NCBI GenBank assembly: GCA_003663535.1
Contig: QMUE01000026.1
Location: 1 to 10,725, forward strand
DNA length: 10,725 bases
Reading direction: 5' to 3'
Origin: Thermococci archaeon
Lineage (GTDB): Archaea > Methanobacteriota_B > Thermococci > Thermococcales > Thermococcaceae
The translations under genes were made by a program, and so were the position numbers. The notes beneath the pieces are model-generated. The model was not told the origin of the DNA and searched no databases. It saw nothing but the letters and a program-made list of their open reading frames with translations. Of this stretch, positions 1 to 5,213 are shown in pieces. Each line of letters starts with the position of its first letter. Positions within the stretch are counted from its first letter, which is position 1.

Positions 1-2
1 AA

Positions 3-131
3 TTCTGGCTTGATTTAATCGAGGATGTTGTTAATGATGATTTTCGTTTTGTTTAGCTTTTTGGTTCTTTGCTTTCTGCTTTGAAAGCTTCAAAGAAGAA
101 AAAGCCTGTGGAGGTTGTTGTGGATGAATGA
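3..131 (+). pseudogene. C-terminal part of an upstream element gene, interrupted by an in-frame TAG
   Basis: One frame (codons starting at base 3) looks coding across the left edge but has a TAG at 54-56. Before it the frame reads FWLDLIEDVVNDDFRFV. After it the frame reads LFGSLLSALKASKKKK, then PVEVVVDE and a TGA at 129-131. The second half has the look of a natural lysine-rich tail, and its stop overlaps the next gene's ATG at 124, the coupling style used throughout this operon. That makes it likely that the 129-131 stop was the original end and that TAG is a nonsense change, a sequencing error or a read-through codon. Alternatively the gene simply ends at 56 and the rest is chance. Family unknown. 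Confidence 0.4.
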
Positions 132-513
132 GGTGGAGGAGTTTTGGGAGTTTGTGGCTCAGGAGCGGAAGGCTTTCGAGCAGTTAGAGAAGGCAAGGGA
201 CAACATAAGCGTGGGCCTGATTGAAGAAGTCCTCTCAGAGAAGGTCTGCAAGGCCGTAACCTTGAGGAACGACTTCGAGAAAATAGGGAATATGCGGGCA
301 GCTTCTTATTGGCAAGGCTATGGCGATGGGATTGAAGAAATAAGAACGCTTGTTGTGAGGTTCAGGAACATCGCCGAGGTCCTCGAGCAGGCAAAGAAAA
401 GGCTCGAAGAAGTGAAAGACAGGGCCGTTCTTAGGAAAGAGGTTGATATGGAGATCGACTTGGCGTGGTCGATTGCGGAAATTGATGAAGCGATAAGGAG
501 GTTGAGGGCATGA
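124..513 (+). CDS. Hypothetical coiled-coil protein, 129 aa
   Basis: I do not recognise the family. The protein is highly charged and mostly helical. Residues 1-30 and about 70-129 carry regular hydrophobic spacing among Glu, Lys and Arg, which suggests coiled-coil helices. There is no signal peptide or membrane segment, so it is probably cytosolic. The ATG at 124 is chosen because GGAGG at 110-114 sits nine bases ahead; a TTG at 115 in the same frame touches that site and is unlikely. The start overlaps the end of the preceding frame (stop at 129-131), and the stop overlaps the ATG at 510 of the next open frame. It lies directly upstream of the palindrome array. A structural or scaffold role in the element is possible but not shown. 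Confidence 0.7.
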   Translation: MNEVEEFWEFVAQERKAFEQLEKARDNISVGLIEEVLSEKVCKAVTLRNDFEKIGNMRAASYWQGYGDGIEEIRTLVVRFRNIAEVLEQAKKRLEEVKDRAVLRKEVDMEIDLAWSIAEIDEAIRRLRA

Positions 514-743
514 TGGTTCTGAGGGGTCACGTTATGACTAGATTAAGCAGCTTACTTTGGTCACATTCTGACCGTGCTGGACCTGAAATGACATATTATG
601 ACAGCTCCAGGAATGGACATGTTATGACCAAAAACTGCTGCTCATTTTGGTCACAGTATGACTTGCAGATCTATAAGTCATATCGTGACGGCGTAGGACC
701 TTCGAGGTCAGGTTATGACTTAGGAGCTCCGGAGGTGATATGA
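510..743 (+). CDS. Possible 77-aa peptide encoded through the palindrome array
   Basis: This frame may or may not be translated. In favour: AAGGAGGT at 495-502 lies seven bases before the ATG, the ATG overlaps the stop of the preceding gene, and the stop (741-743) overlaps the ATG of the following gene. The frame therefore fits the coupled style of the operon. Against: its sequence is dictated by DNA repeats. GHVMTRLSSLLWSHSD and GHVMTKNCCSFWSQYD are the same 90-bp repeat translated twice, and the composition (many Ser, Tyr, Cys, Trp) is unlike the Glu/Lys-rich neighbours. The ribosome-binding site also falls inside the coding end of the gene before, so it could be a coincidence. No known domain. 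Confidence 0.3.
   Translation: MMVLRGHVMTRLSSLLWSHSDRAGPEMTYYDSSRNGHVMTKNCCSFWSQYDLQIYKSYRDGVGPSRSGYDLGAPEVI
526..719. repeat. Array of seven 13-bp GTCA-N5-TGAC palindromic sites (iterons or operators)
   Basis: Seven imperfect copies of GTCACNTTATGAC, an interrupted palindrome with GTCA and TGAC arms, begin at 526, 560, 590, 616, 650, 677 and 707. Copies 3 and 4 have GACA as the left arm. Start-to-start spacings are 34, 30, 26, 34, 27 and 30 bp. Larger repeats are visible: the segment around sites 1-2 resembles that around sites 4-5 at an offset of 90 bp, including the shared GCNGCT and TTTGGTCACA blocks. The segment around site 3, with GGACCT before and AGCTCC after, resembles that around site 7. 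The array ends 11 bp before the ribosome-binding site of a helix-turn-helix gene. It could be a multi-site operator or plasmid-type replication iterons; nothing here decides which. Confidence 0.85.
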
Positions 744-1201
744 TGTCATGGAGGGATGAAAAGGAGAAGATTAGAGTGCAATCATTGAGAAAACTCGTTG
801 AGATTCTTGAATTCTGCAAACAGGAACATTTGAAATACAAGAAGAACTATGATTTACAGGAATTTCTTGGAGAATATACATGGTATTGGTATCCCGTCTC
901 TCCAGACTCCGTCGAGGAGCACTTTGGCATTAGCAGAAGAACGGCTCAGGATTACTTGCTCGCTATCAAGGCCATTGCTGGCCTCCTGCTTGAGGATGTT
1001 GAGAGAAAGACTGCAGAGGAGGAGGCAGATTCTGACGAGCTTGATGAAGACGAGTTGTGGATCGAGGAGGAAGTACTTGATTCATTAGAGGAAGAGCGCT
1101 TTTTCTTAAGTGCTATTCGGGGGGAGAGTTATGAGGTCCTTTGGCCTTGGTTTTGTGGTGGTGGAGTGCAGGGATTATTCAGGGGATTACTTGAGAGTTA
1201 A
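743..1201 (+). CDS. Helix-turn-helix protein with acidic C-terminal half; end probably frameshifted
   Basis: Family not recognised. Residues about 54-78 (SVEEHFGISRRTAQDYLLAI) read as a helix-turn-helix, with GIS at the turn and RRT at the start of the recognition helix. Residues about 86-120 are extremely acidic. A DNA-binding role is inferred, and the palindrome array directly upstream is the obvious candidate target. GGAGGTGAT at 731-739 precedes two in-frame ATGs, at 740 and 743; 743 gives the better spacing, but 740 overlaps the preceding stop. The last 23 residues after Glu-129 are glycine- and tryptophan-rich and lie over the first 71 bases of the next gene. One extra G in the six-G tract at 1119-1124 would instead end this protein with a TGA overlapping the next ATG at 1131. 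Confidence 0.7.
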   Translation: MSWRDEKEKIRVQSLRKLVEILEFCKQEHLKYKKNYDLQEFLGEYTWYWYPVSPDSVEEHFGISRRTAQDYLLAIKAIAGLLLEDVERKTAEEEADSDELDEDELWIEEEVLDSLEEERFFLSAIRGESYEVLWPWFCGGGVQGLFRGLLES

Positions 1202-1349
1202 GCCGGGGTTGGTTAAAAAAGAGAGGGCTATGGAATGGCTGGATGAACTGAGAAGGGCCGGATATTGGATAAAGCAATATGGAGGGGTAGTCAAAGCCGT
1301 AAGAGGGCCACGTGAGTTCCTGTTTGTTTTTGAGGAGGTGGGAGTATGA
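1131..1349 (+). CDS. Hypothetical protein, 72 aa
   Basis: A small alpha/beta-looking protein of unknown family. It alternates predicted strands (LGFVVVEC, YLRVKPG, GVVKAVRG, EFLFVFEEV) with one helix (KERAMEWLDELRRAG), the sort of order seen in small ferredoxin-like folds. The ATG at 1131 follows a purine-rich GGGGGGAGAG stretch at 1119-1128 and is preferred over an upstream in-frame GTG at 1110, which would run deep into the previous gene. The present reading overlaps the helix-turn-helix gene by 71 bp, unusually long for this operon and probably the result of a shift in the G tract. Its own stop overlaps the next ATG by four bases, suggesting translational coupling. No catalytic motif is visible. 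Confidence 0.65.
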   Translation: MRSFGLGFVVVECRDYSGDYLRVKPGLVKKERAMEWLDELRRAGYWIKQYGGVVKAVRGPREFLFVFEEVGV

Positions 1350-1558
1350 AACTCCGAGTGTGGGTAGAACATTGTCTCTTTGAGACAGACAGACGTACAG
1401 GAGTAAAATACCCACGATATGTTATAAGAGCGTACGATGTAAAGGCCAGTGACGACCCCGATAAGGCCTACGGAGAGGCCATTGAAAAGGTTAGGCGATT
1501 CTTGCTTCCTACTGATAGAATTTATTCAGTACAACGTGTGCCGGAGGGGAGAGCATGA
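1346..1558 (+). CDS. Hypothetical protein, 70 aa
   Basis: Unrecognised small protein. Strand-like segments (LRVWVEHCLFET, YPRYVIRAYDV) are followed by a helix (DPDKAYGEAIEKVRRFL) and a last strand (RIYSVQRV). It resembles its upstream neighbour in size and secondary-structure order, so the two may be distant relatives or partners, but I see no convincing residue-level similarity. The ATG overlaps the previous stop as ATGA, with GGAGG at 1332-1336 ahead of it. The TGA overlaps the next ATG in the same way. No membrane segment, metal site or nucleotide-binding motif is visible. Its place in the middle of a coupled chain supports it being a real gene. Confidence 0.7.
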   Translation: MKLRVWVEHCLFETDRRTGVKYPRYVIRAYDVKASDDPDKAYGEAIEKVRRFLLPTDRIYSVQRVPEGRA

Positions 1559-1866
1559 AGGACAACGAGGTCTGGATCAAAGCAGCGGAGCTCGGGTTTA
1601 GAGGGCACGGCTCGGATGTTTTCATAGTGATAAAGCGCTACAAAAGAAAGCCCGGCTACGGCATTTTTGAGAAGATTAGGGGTTTCAATGGCTTCTGGAA
1701 GTCGAGGAAGCTGCGGGAGGTTGGGGATATCCTCGAAGCAGTGATTTTCTTGACGACTTACACTCAGGGCGTGTGGAGGCTCAGCGAGGATGAGATAATG
1801 AAAGCGATGAAGGAGCAAGGTTGGTTTTACGAGGTTGATAAACTTGCAGGAGTGGAGGGATGGTGA
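1555..1866 (+). CDS. Hypothetical protein, 103 aa
   Basis: Unrecognised basic protein rich in Trp, Phe and Tyr. The central part, about residues 20-50 (VFIVIKRYKRKPGYGIFEKI), is strongly basic, followed by a helical segment (REVGDILEAVIFLTTYT) and a helix ending EIMKAMKEQGWFYEV. The basic patch could bind nucleic acid, which is inference only. The start overlaps the preceding TGA as ATGA, with GGAGGGG at 1544-1550 giving good spacing. The stop at 1864-1866 shares one base with the ATG of the nuclease-like gene that follows. The tight junctions on both sides argue for co-translation with that putative nuclease. Confidence 0.7.
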   Translation: MKDNEVWIKAAELGFRGHGSDVFIVIKRYKRKPGYGIFEKIRGFNGFWKSRKLREVGDILEAVIFLTTYTQGVWRLSEDEIMKAMKEQGWFYEVDKLAGVEGW

Positions 1867-2411
1867 TGGCCTCCCGCTCCACGATGGTTCATTTTGATGT
1901 TGGCAAGGGCCCTCAGTTCTTTGACCCGGCTTTTGACTACATGGAGCGCATGGTGAAGGATGGCCGGAATAGAATGAGGTTCAGCAGGTTGATTGAGTTC
2001 CTCTTTCCGAAGCAGTACAAGATGAGCGACATTGATTCAATCCTCTTTAAGCCGGTTTATAACAAGTTTGGCAGGAAGATCGGCGAGAGGCCCATTGCAG
2101 CGTTTGAGCTGAAGTATAAGAGTCCAACGACTTTTGACGGCTCCGAGCTGGAGTTGAATGGGTATCAATTCCTCAGGATTCAAAGGCTTGCAAGAATGCT
2201 TACAGTGCCGCTTTATTATTTTGTGAACATTGGGGACAAGAAATTCATCATGTTCAACGTCTTGAACGTGAAACCGCAATTCGAGAAGCGCTATGAGGAT
2301 CATAGAAGGGATTATTATGCGATTTTAGACGTGGATGACTTGATTGTATCGAGGAGTTTGGAGGACCTCAGGACAGACTTGAAGATTTTGTTGGAAAAGG
2401 GAGGGTTGTGA
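1866..2411 (+). CDS. Putative PD-(D/E)XK-fold nuclease, 181 aa
   Basis: The layout fits the restriction-endonuclease-like (PD-(D/E)XK) fold. Asp-57 lies in DIDSILF, and a strand carrying Glu-81 and Lys-83 (AAFELKYKS) supplies the E-x-K pair. A following helix with Gln-101 and Gln-106 leads to a hydrophobic strand (VPLYYFVNI), as in Holliday-junction resolvase and RecB-type nucleases. Archaeal fusellovirus-type elements are known to carry such nucleases, so a role in element DNA processing is plausible; the assignment rests on motifs only. The ATG at 1866 is chosen because GGAGGG at 1854-1859 lies six bases ahead. ATG 1860 in the same frame directly abuts that site. The upstream stop TGA shares its A with this ATG. 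The C-terminal 60 residues are helical and charged. Confidence 0.6.
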   Translation: MASRSTMVHFDVGKGPQFFDPAFDYMERMVKDGRNRMRFSRLIEFLFPKQYKMSDIDSILFKPVYNKFGRKIGERPIAAFELKYKSPTTFDGSELELNGYQFLRIQRLARMLTVPLYYFVNIGDKKFIMFNVLNVKPQFEKRYEDHRRDYYAILDVDDLIVSRSLEDLRTDLKILLEKGGL

Positions 2412-2414
2412 AAA

Positions 2415-2579
2415 ATGCAGGTGGAGTTTAGGTTTTTGGTAGAAATAGATACTGAAGAAATCGATGATGAACTCATAAAGAAACATGCGGGCGTTGTTAA
2501 AGAGATCGGAGCAATGCTCAATGATAAGGTTGGTAAGGTCTCAAGGGTTGCTATAGTCAACATAATTAAGGATGAATGA
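2415..2579 (+). CDS. Hypothetical small protein, 54 aa
   Basis: A short open frame starts four bases after the putative nuclease gene stops, preceded by GGAGGG at 2400-2405 with good spacing to the ATG. The protein opens with a strand-like segment (MQVEFRFLVEID), then an acidic helix (ELIKKHAGVVKEIGAML) and a closing strand (SRVAIVNII). The regular hydrophobic pattern and the fit between two genes support translation. I do not recognise it. Its size and acidic character would suit an accessory or inhibitor subunit of the nuclease next to it, but this is speculation from position. Confidence 0.6.
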   Translation: MQVEFRFLVEIDTEEIDDELIKKHAGVVKEIGAMLNDKVGKVSRVAIVNIIKDE

Positions 2580-2594
2580 AGGAGTGTGATAACC

Positions 2595-2732
2595 ATGGCC
2601 GTGGCTGAGCGGAGTGTTGAGGAGATTGAACGCCTCAAGAAGGCCCTTGAGAGGGAGGAGCACCCTCTTGTAAGGCAGATAATTCGAGATAAGATTGAGA
2701 TGCTTGAAAAGGAGCGTGATAGGCGTGGCTAA
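2595..2732 (+). CDS. Hypothetical small helical protein, 45 aa
   Basis: A short frame of almost pure charged helix: ERSVEEIERLKKALEREE, then HPLVRQII, then a second helix ending EMLEKERDRRG. It looks like a helical hairpin or short coiled coil. AGGAG at 2580-2584 is ten bases before the ATG at 2595; a GTG at 2586 in frame is too close to be used. The leader GGAGTGTGATNNCC recurs in front of the next two genes. Its end overlaps the start of the following gene by eight bases. Function unknown. Confidence 0.55.
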   Translation: MAVAERSVEEIERLKKALEREEHPLVRQIIRDKIEMLEKERDRRG

Positions 2733-3126
2733 TGTGGAAATTAAGGAGAAAAAAGCTTGGGGATATTTCAGCTTTATCCAAGAGCACAGATTCTCCGATA
2801 TTGCTTATGTAGAGCTTCAGGCGTCGAGGGATGCACCACTCGATGAAGCGGATGTTCTTGCAGAGTATGATGCAATAGACGAGGATGCATATTTCTATGA
2901 GAACTACAAACCTGAGCAGGCCCTTGATGCTATCAAGAAAGCGATTGAGCTTACTGACGAGAATTGGGAGGAAGTCAAGCTGATTTTCCACCTTGAAGAC
3001 AAAGAGACGAAGAGCTATTCCTACTTCAGCCTTACAGCTCGTTCTTATTGGGGAAACAGAAAAGAAGTATCCTTTGGCATTGGTGCGACTATCAAGAAAA
3101 AGGAGTGTGATGGCCGTGAACCTTGA
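2725..3126 (+). CDS. Hypothetical acidic protein, 133 aa, GTG start
   Basis: Family not recognised. The N-terminal part is rich in aromatic residues (KAWGYFSFIQEHRF, IAYVELQA). The middle is very acidic (DEADVLAEYDAIDEDAYFYENY, about residues 45-66), followed by a helix (QALDAIKKAIELT) and alternating strands (VKLIFHLED, SYSYFSLTA, EVSFGIGATI). The alternation suggests a beta-rich fold. The GTG at 2725 is chosen because AAGGAG at 2709-2714 lies ten bases ahead, matching the geometry of the genes on both sides; GTG 2716 in frame would sit directly on that site. It overlaps the gene before by eight bases and the putative nuclease after by eleven. The negative charge could mimic DNA or pair with a basic partner, which is inference only. 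Confidence 0.65.
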   Translation: MANVEIKEKKAWGYFSFIQEHRFSDIAYVELQASRDAPLDEADVLAEYDAIDEDAYFYENYKPEQALDAIKKAIELTDENWEEVKLIFHLEDKETKSYSYFSLTARSYWGNRKEVSFGIGATIKKKECDGREP

Positions 3127-3694
3127 GGAGTATAAGAAATTCCTCGAGGAGAAGGGGCATTTTGAGGAGCGTAATGCTCTTGGCGTGCTTGATGTCATAG
3201 TTAGGCATCATACTTTCAACAATTCCTTCGAGCTCAAGGAGATTTACCCACATGTTTGGCTCGATGGTGAGGATGAAAGAATTGAATTTGACTTGCTGAT
3301 AAAGCTTGAGAGCAGGAAGGAGTACAACGGACACATCATCACGAACAAGCGAACGATAGGTGTCGAGTTCAAGGAAGGAGACGTGAAAAAAGTCCTAGCT
3401 CAGGCGATAGTGAGGCGACCCTATGTGGATTACATTTATATCGCAACAAAGTCTTGGGTGCGTATGGATTTCGATGACCTCTTTGTCATGGGCTATTATG
3501 GCATTGGTTGGGTTCTGTGGGATAATGACTTTGCAAAGATGGTCGTAGAATCCCGTTGGCGCACTCCAAGTACCTCACTCAGGTATATGGTCGAGAGGGC
3601 AGTAAGAATGCTCGCTGAGAAAGAACTTTCAAAACTGTTTCGCTCGGGTTCGAAGGAGAAGAGCATACTTGAGTTTGTGGGTGGTGTTGAATGA
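3116..3694 (+). CDS. Second putative PD-(D/E)XK-fold nuclease, 192 aa, GTG start
   Basis: Residues 56-113 follow the restriction-endonuclease-like core. Asp-59 is in RIEFDLLIKL; Glu-84 and Lys-86 are in TIGVEFKEGD; a helix bearing Gln-96 (VKKVLAQAIV) leads to the hydrophobic strand YVDYIYIATKS. This order (D, then E-x-K, then Gln) is that of RecB- and resolvase-like nucleases. The C-terminal half has a possible wing (GWVLWDND) and a long basic helix that may contact DNA. The start could be ATG 3110 or GTG 3116. I prefer GTG 3116 because AGGAG at 3101-3105 is then ten bases away, as in the two preceding genes. It shows no clear sequence similarity to the other putative nuclease at 1866-2411. 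Substrate unknown: element processing and host or element defence are both possible. Confidence 0.6.
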   Translation: MNLEEYKKFLEEKGHFEERNALGVLDVIVRHHTFNNSFELKEIYPHVWLDGEDERIEFDLLIKLESRKEYNGHIITNKRTIGVEFKEGDVKKVLAQAIVRRPYVDYIYIATKSWVRMDFDDLFVMGYYGIGWVLWDNDFAKMVVESRWRTPSTSLRYMVERAVRMLAEKELSKLFRSGSKEKSILEFVGGVE

Positions 3695-3701
3695 CTAGCC
3701 T

Positions 3702-3731
3702 TAACACTAATAATAACACTAACATGTTATT
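3702..3731. promoter_or_regulatory. Direct repeat and inverted repeat after the second putative nuclease gene
   Basis: TAACACTAA occurs exactly twice, at 3702-3710 and 3714-3722. AATAAC at 3712-3717 pairs with GTTATT at 3726-3731 around an eight-base loop that contains part of the palindrome AACATGTT. The site lies just downstream of a long operon and upstream of a regulator gene, so it could be an operator or a transcript-end structure. No T-tract follows the hairpin. Confidence 0.35.
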
Positions 3732-3780
3732 ACCGTTTCCTTCAAACTATCTCTCCTGCATAAGCAACCTCAATCACTGC

Positions 3781-3863
3781 ATGGACCAGCATAATATACA
3801 CCTCATGTTGGTATGCATGCCAGGACACAAACCTCATGGATCAGTGAAATATACACCTTATGT
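3781..3863. repeat. Pair of 28-bp imperfect direct repeats upstream of the winged-helix gene
   Basis: Bases 3781-3808 and 3836-3863 match at 23 of 28 positions and share the core AATATACACCTNATGT, 55 bp apart. A weaker third copy (ACAAACCTCATGG) lies between them, and a short palindrome TATGCATGCC follows the first. The second copy includes the best TATA-like sequence for the downstream gene, so the repeats are good candidates for an autoregulatory operator. A related sequence, AAAATACACACTCATAA, occurs at 4308-4324, at the start of the integrase fragment. Confidence 0.6.
3846..3854 (+). promoter_or_regulatory. Candidate TATA promoter of the winged-helix gene
   Basis: GAAATATAC at 3846-3854 resembles an archaeal B-recognition element plus TATA box. 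Transcription would start about 25 bases on, near 3875, leaving a short leader with GGGTGGTG as ribosome-binding site before the ATG at 3889. It overlaps the second 28-bp repeat, so repression by a protein bound there would be direct. Confidence 0.4.
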
Positions 3864-3888
3864 GAACTAAATAATGGGTGGTGTTAGT

Positions 3889-4242
3889 ATGCCAAGGCCG
3901 AGAAAATTTCCAGACCATGTGGTGTTGAGAATTCCAGTTTATGAGCCTCCTGAGTCTGTATTAGAGTTGCTCTTTGAAGGCAAGACTTTAGAGCTTGCAA
4001 AAAGCATTGTGGAGTATTTGAAGAAAAACAAAATGTTGTGGAAAGATGCATATAGAGAAGAACTTGGGCTCAAGGACTCAGATGCAGTTCTATATTTTAG
4101 AGTCATCAAGAAAATGCTTGCCTTGGGCCTTTTGAGTGAAGACAGAGGATATTACAAGCTTTCAGATAAATTCTGCTCTCGCCTTGAGAATCTCATCCGC
4201 ATGTGGAAGTTTGAGATAGGGGATCTCAAAGATCTTTGGTGA
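3889..4242 (+). CDS. Winged helix-turn-helix transcriptional regulator, 117 aa
   Basis: The N-terminus is basic (MPRPRKFPDHVVLRIPV). Residues about 35-95 form a likely winged helix: helix ELAKSIVEYLKKN, helix KDAYREELG, recognition helix SDAVLYFRVIKKMLALG, then the wing LLSEDRGYYKLSDKF. That order is typical of MarR/ArsR-like archaeal regulators, though no specific family is recognised. The ATG at 3889 is preferred to the ATG at 3874 because GGGTGGTG at 3876-3883 makes a good ribosome-binding site for it and would otherwise be coding. It has its own promoter region with paired repeats and is followed 50 bp later by the integrase fragment, so control of its own gene and of integrase is a reasonable inference. 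No ligand-binding or metal site is evident. Confidence 0.7.
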   Translation: MPRPRKFPDHVVLRIPVYEPPESVLELLFEGKTLELAKSIVEYLKKNKMLWKDAYREELGLKDSDAVLYFRVIKKMLALGLLSEDRGYYKLSDKFCSRLENLIRMWKFEIGDLKDLW

Positions 4243-4253
4243 TGCTTCATGCA

Positions 4254-4260
4254 TATATAT
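4254..4260 (+). promoter_or_regulatory. Candidate TATA box of the integrase fragment
   Basis: TATATAT at 4254-4260 lies 32 bases before the ATG at 4293. A start about 25 bases downstream, near 4282, would leave a leader only around ten bases long, with GGTGG at 4282-4286 as ribosome-binding site. A second TATA-like run at 4269-4275 is too close to the start codon to serve it. Confidence 0.4.
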
Positions 4261-4292
4261 CATAATATGTATATAGACATTGGTGGAAAATT

Positions 4293-4586
<294 letters not shown>

Positions 4587-4593
4587 AAAAAAG

Positions 4594-4599
4594 TTATAA
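4594..4599 (+). promoter_or_regulatory. dcd: Candidate TATA box of dcd
   Basis: TTATAA at 4594-4599, preceded by an A-rich stretch, lies 32 bases before the dcd ATG at 4632. A start near 4622 would give a leader of about ten bases carrying GGTGAT at 4623-4628. The box sits just outside the tRNA 5' end, so dcd keeps its own promoter and does not need transcription from the element. Confidence 0.4.
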
Positions 4600-4610
4600 C
4601 ACGGTGCCTA

Positions 4611-4620
4611 CATAAAAGTT
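4611..4620 (-). promoter_or_regulatory. Candidate promoter of tRNA-Arg
   Basis: On the minus strand AACTTTTATG, the complement of 4611-4620, is centred about 30 bases upstream of the tRNA 5' end, the right distance for an archaeal TATA element with a very short leader. It overlaps the dcd promoter region on the other strand, making this a compact divergent promoter. Confidence 0.35.
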
Positions 4621-4631
4621 GTGGTGATAAA

Positions 4632-5102
4632 ATGATACTACCAGATCATAAAATTAGGAAGGAAATACTGATTGAACCTTTCAATGAAAAGTCTCTTCAG
4701 CCAGCAGGCTATGATCTAAGGGTTGGAAAGGAAGCTATGGTAAATGGGAAGTTCATAAATGTCGAGGAGGAAGGAAAAGCGGTTATTCCTCCCAAAGGCC
4801 ATGCATTGATACTAACCTTAGAAAGAGTGAAACTCCCTGATGATGTCATGGGCGACATGAGGCTAAGGAGCACATTTGCAAGAGAAGGCCTTTTAGGGAG
4901 TTTTGCTTGGGTTGATCCAGGATGGGATGGAAATCTCACTTTGGCATTGTTCAATAGTTCTGAAGAAGAAGTAGTACTCCATTATGAAGAGCGGTTCGTA
5001 CAAATAGCATTCCATCGCCTTGAGGAACCCTCAAGCAATCCTTATCGTGGTAGTTACCAAGGCAGTCAACACTTAAAGCTTTCAAAAAGAAAAATAAGAT
5101 AA
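4632..5102 (+). CDS. dcd: dCTP deaminase / dUTPase family protein, 156 aa
   Basis: Members of this trimeric fold deaminate dCTP and/or hydrolyse dUTP, supplying dUMP for thymidylate synthesis and keeping uracil out of DNA. Visible landmarks are QPAGYDLRVG (23-32), the substrate-phosphate motif RSTFAREG (79-86), AWVDPGWDGNLTL (92-104) and NPYRGSYQGSQ (136-146). Ser-80 and Arg-84 match the Ser-111 and Arg-115 pair of E. coli Dcd. The glutamate that acts as catalytic base there (Glu-138, ten residues after the Asp of DPGW) is Ala-105 here, so the activity is uncertain. The frame is open upstream through the tRNA into the integrase fragment, but ATG 4632 with GGTGAT at 4623-4628 is the natural start of the domain. 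It is a host gene next to the attachment site, convergent with rpl12. Confidence 0.88.
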   Translation: MILPDHKIRKEILIEPFNEKSLQPAGYDLRVGKEAMVNGKFINVEEEGKAVIPPKGHALILTLERVKLPDDVMGDMRLRSTFAREGLLGSFAWVDPGWDGNLTLALFNSSEEEVVLHYEERFVQIAFHRLEEPSSNPYRGSYQGSQHLKLSKRKIR

Positions 5103-5127
5103 GTTCTATTCTCTTCAATTTTCATAG
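5103..5127 (+). terminator. Pyrimidine-rich region after dcd
   Basis: Immediately after the dcd stop the plus strand is rich in T and C (TTCTATTCTCTTCAATTTTC). Archaeal RNA polymerase stops at such T-rich tracts without needing a hairpin. Assignment rests on composition only. Confidence 0.3.
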
Positions 5128-5158
5128 TTAAATTAGTATTATTATCATGCCACAAGAA

Positions 5159-5212
5159 CTTCAAAAATGGTTTTACATAGAAATATAAGTGAAAGGAGAA
5201 AATAGAAGGGAG
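5159..5212 (-). terminator. T-rich region after rpl12
   Basis: Read on the minus strand, the sequence after the rpl12 stop is pyrimidine-rich (CTCCCTTCTATTTTCTCC) and later contains CCATTTTTG. This is the likely end of the ribosomal operon transcript, facing the dcd transcript across a gap of about 110 bp that holds no gene I can see. Confidence 0.35.
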
Positions 5213-5213
5213 T

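Noticed and set aside
25..84. Short hydrophobic peptide MLLMMIFVLFSFLVLCFLL
   Set aside because: It has no ribosome-binding site, and it overlaps the better-supported coding frame starting at base 3.
526..719. CRISPR array
   Set aside because: Repeats are only 13 bp, imperfect and palindromic, spacers vary from 13 to 21 bp and are themselves partly repeated, and no cas genes are present.
849..1088. Plus-strand arginine-rich 79-residue frame
   Set aside because: It lies wholly inside the helix-turn-helix gene in another frame and has no ribosome-binding site.
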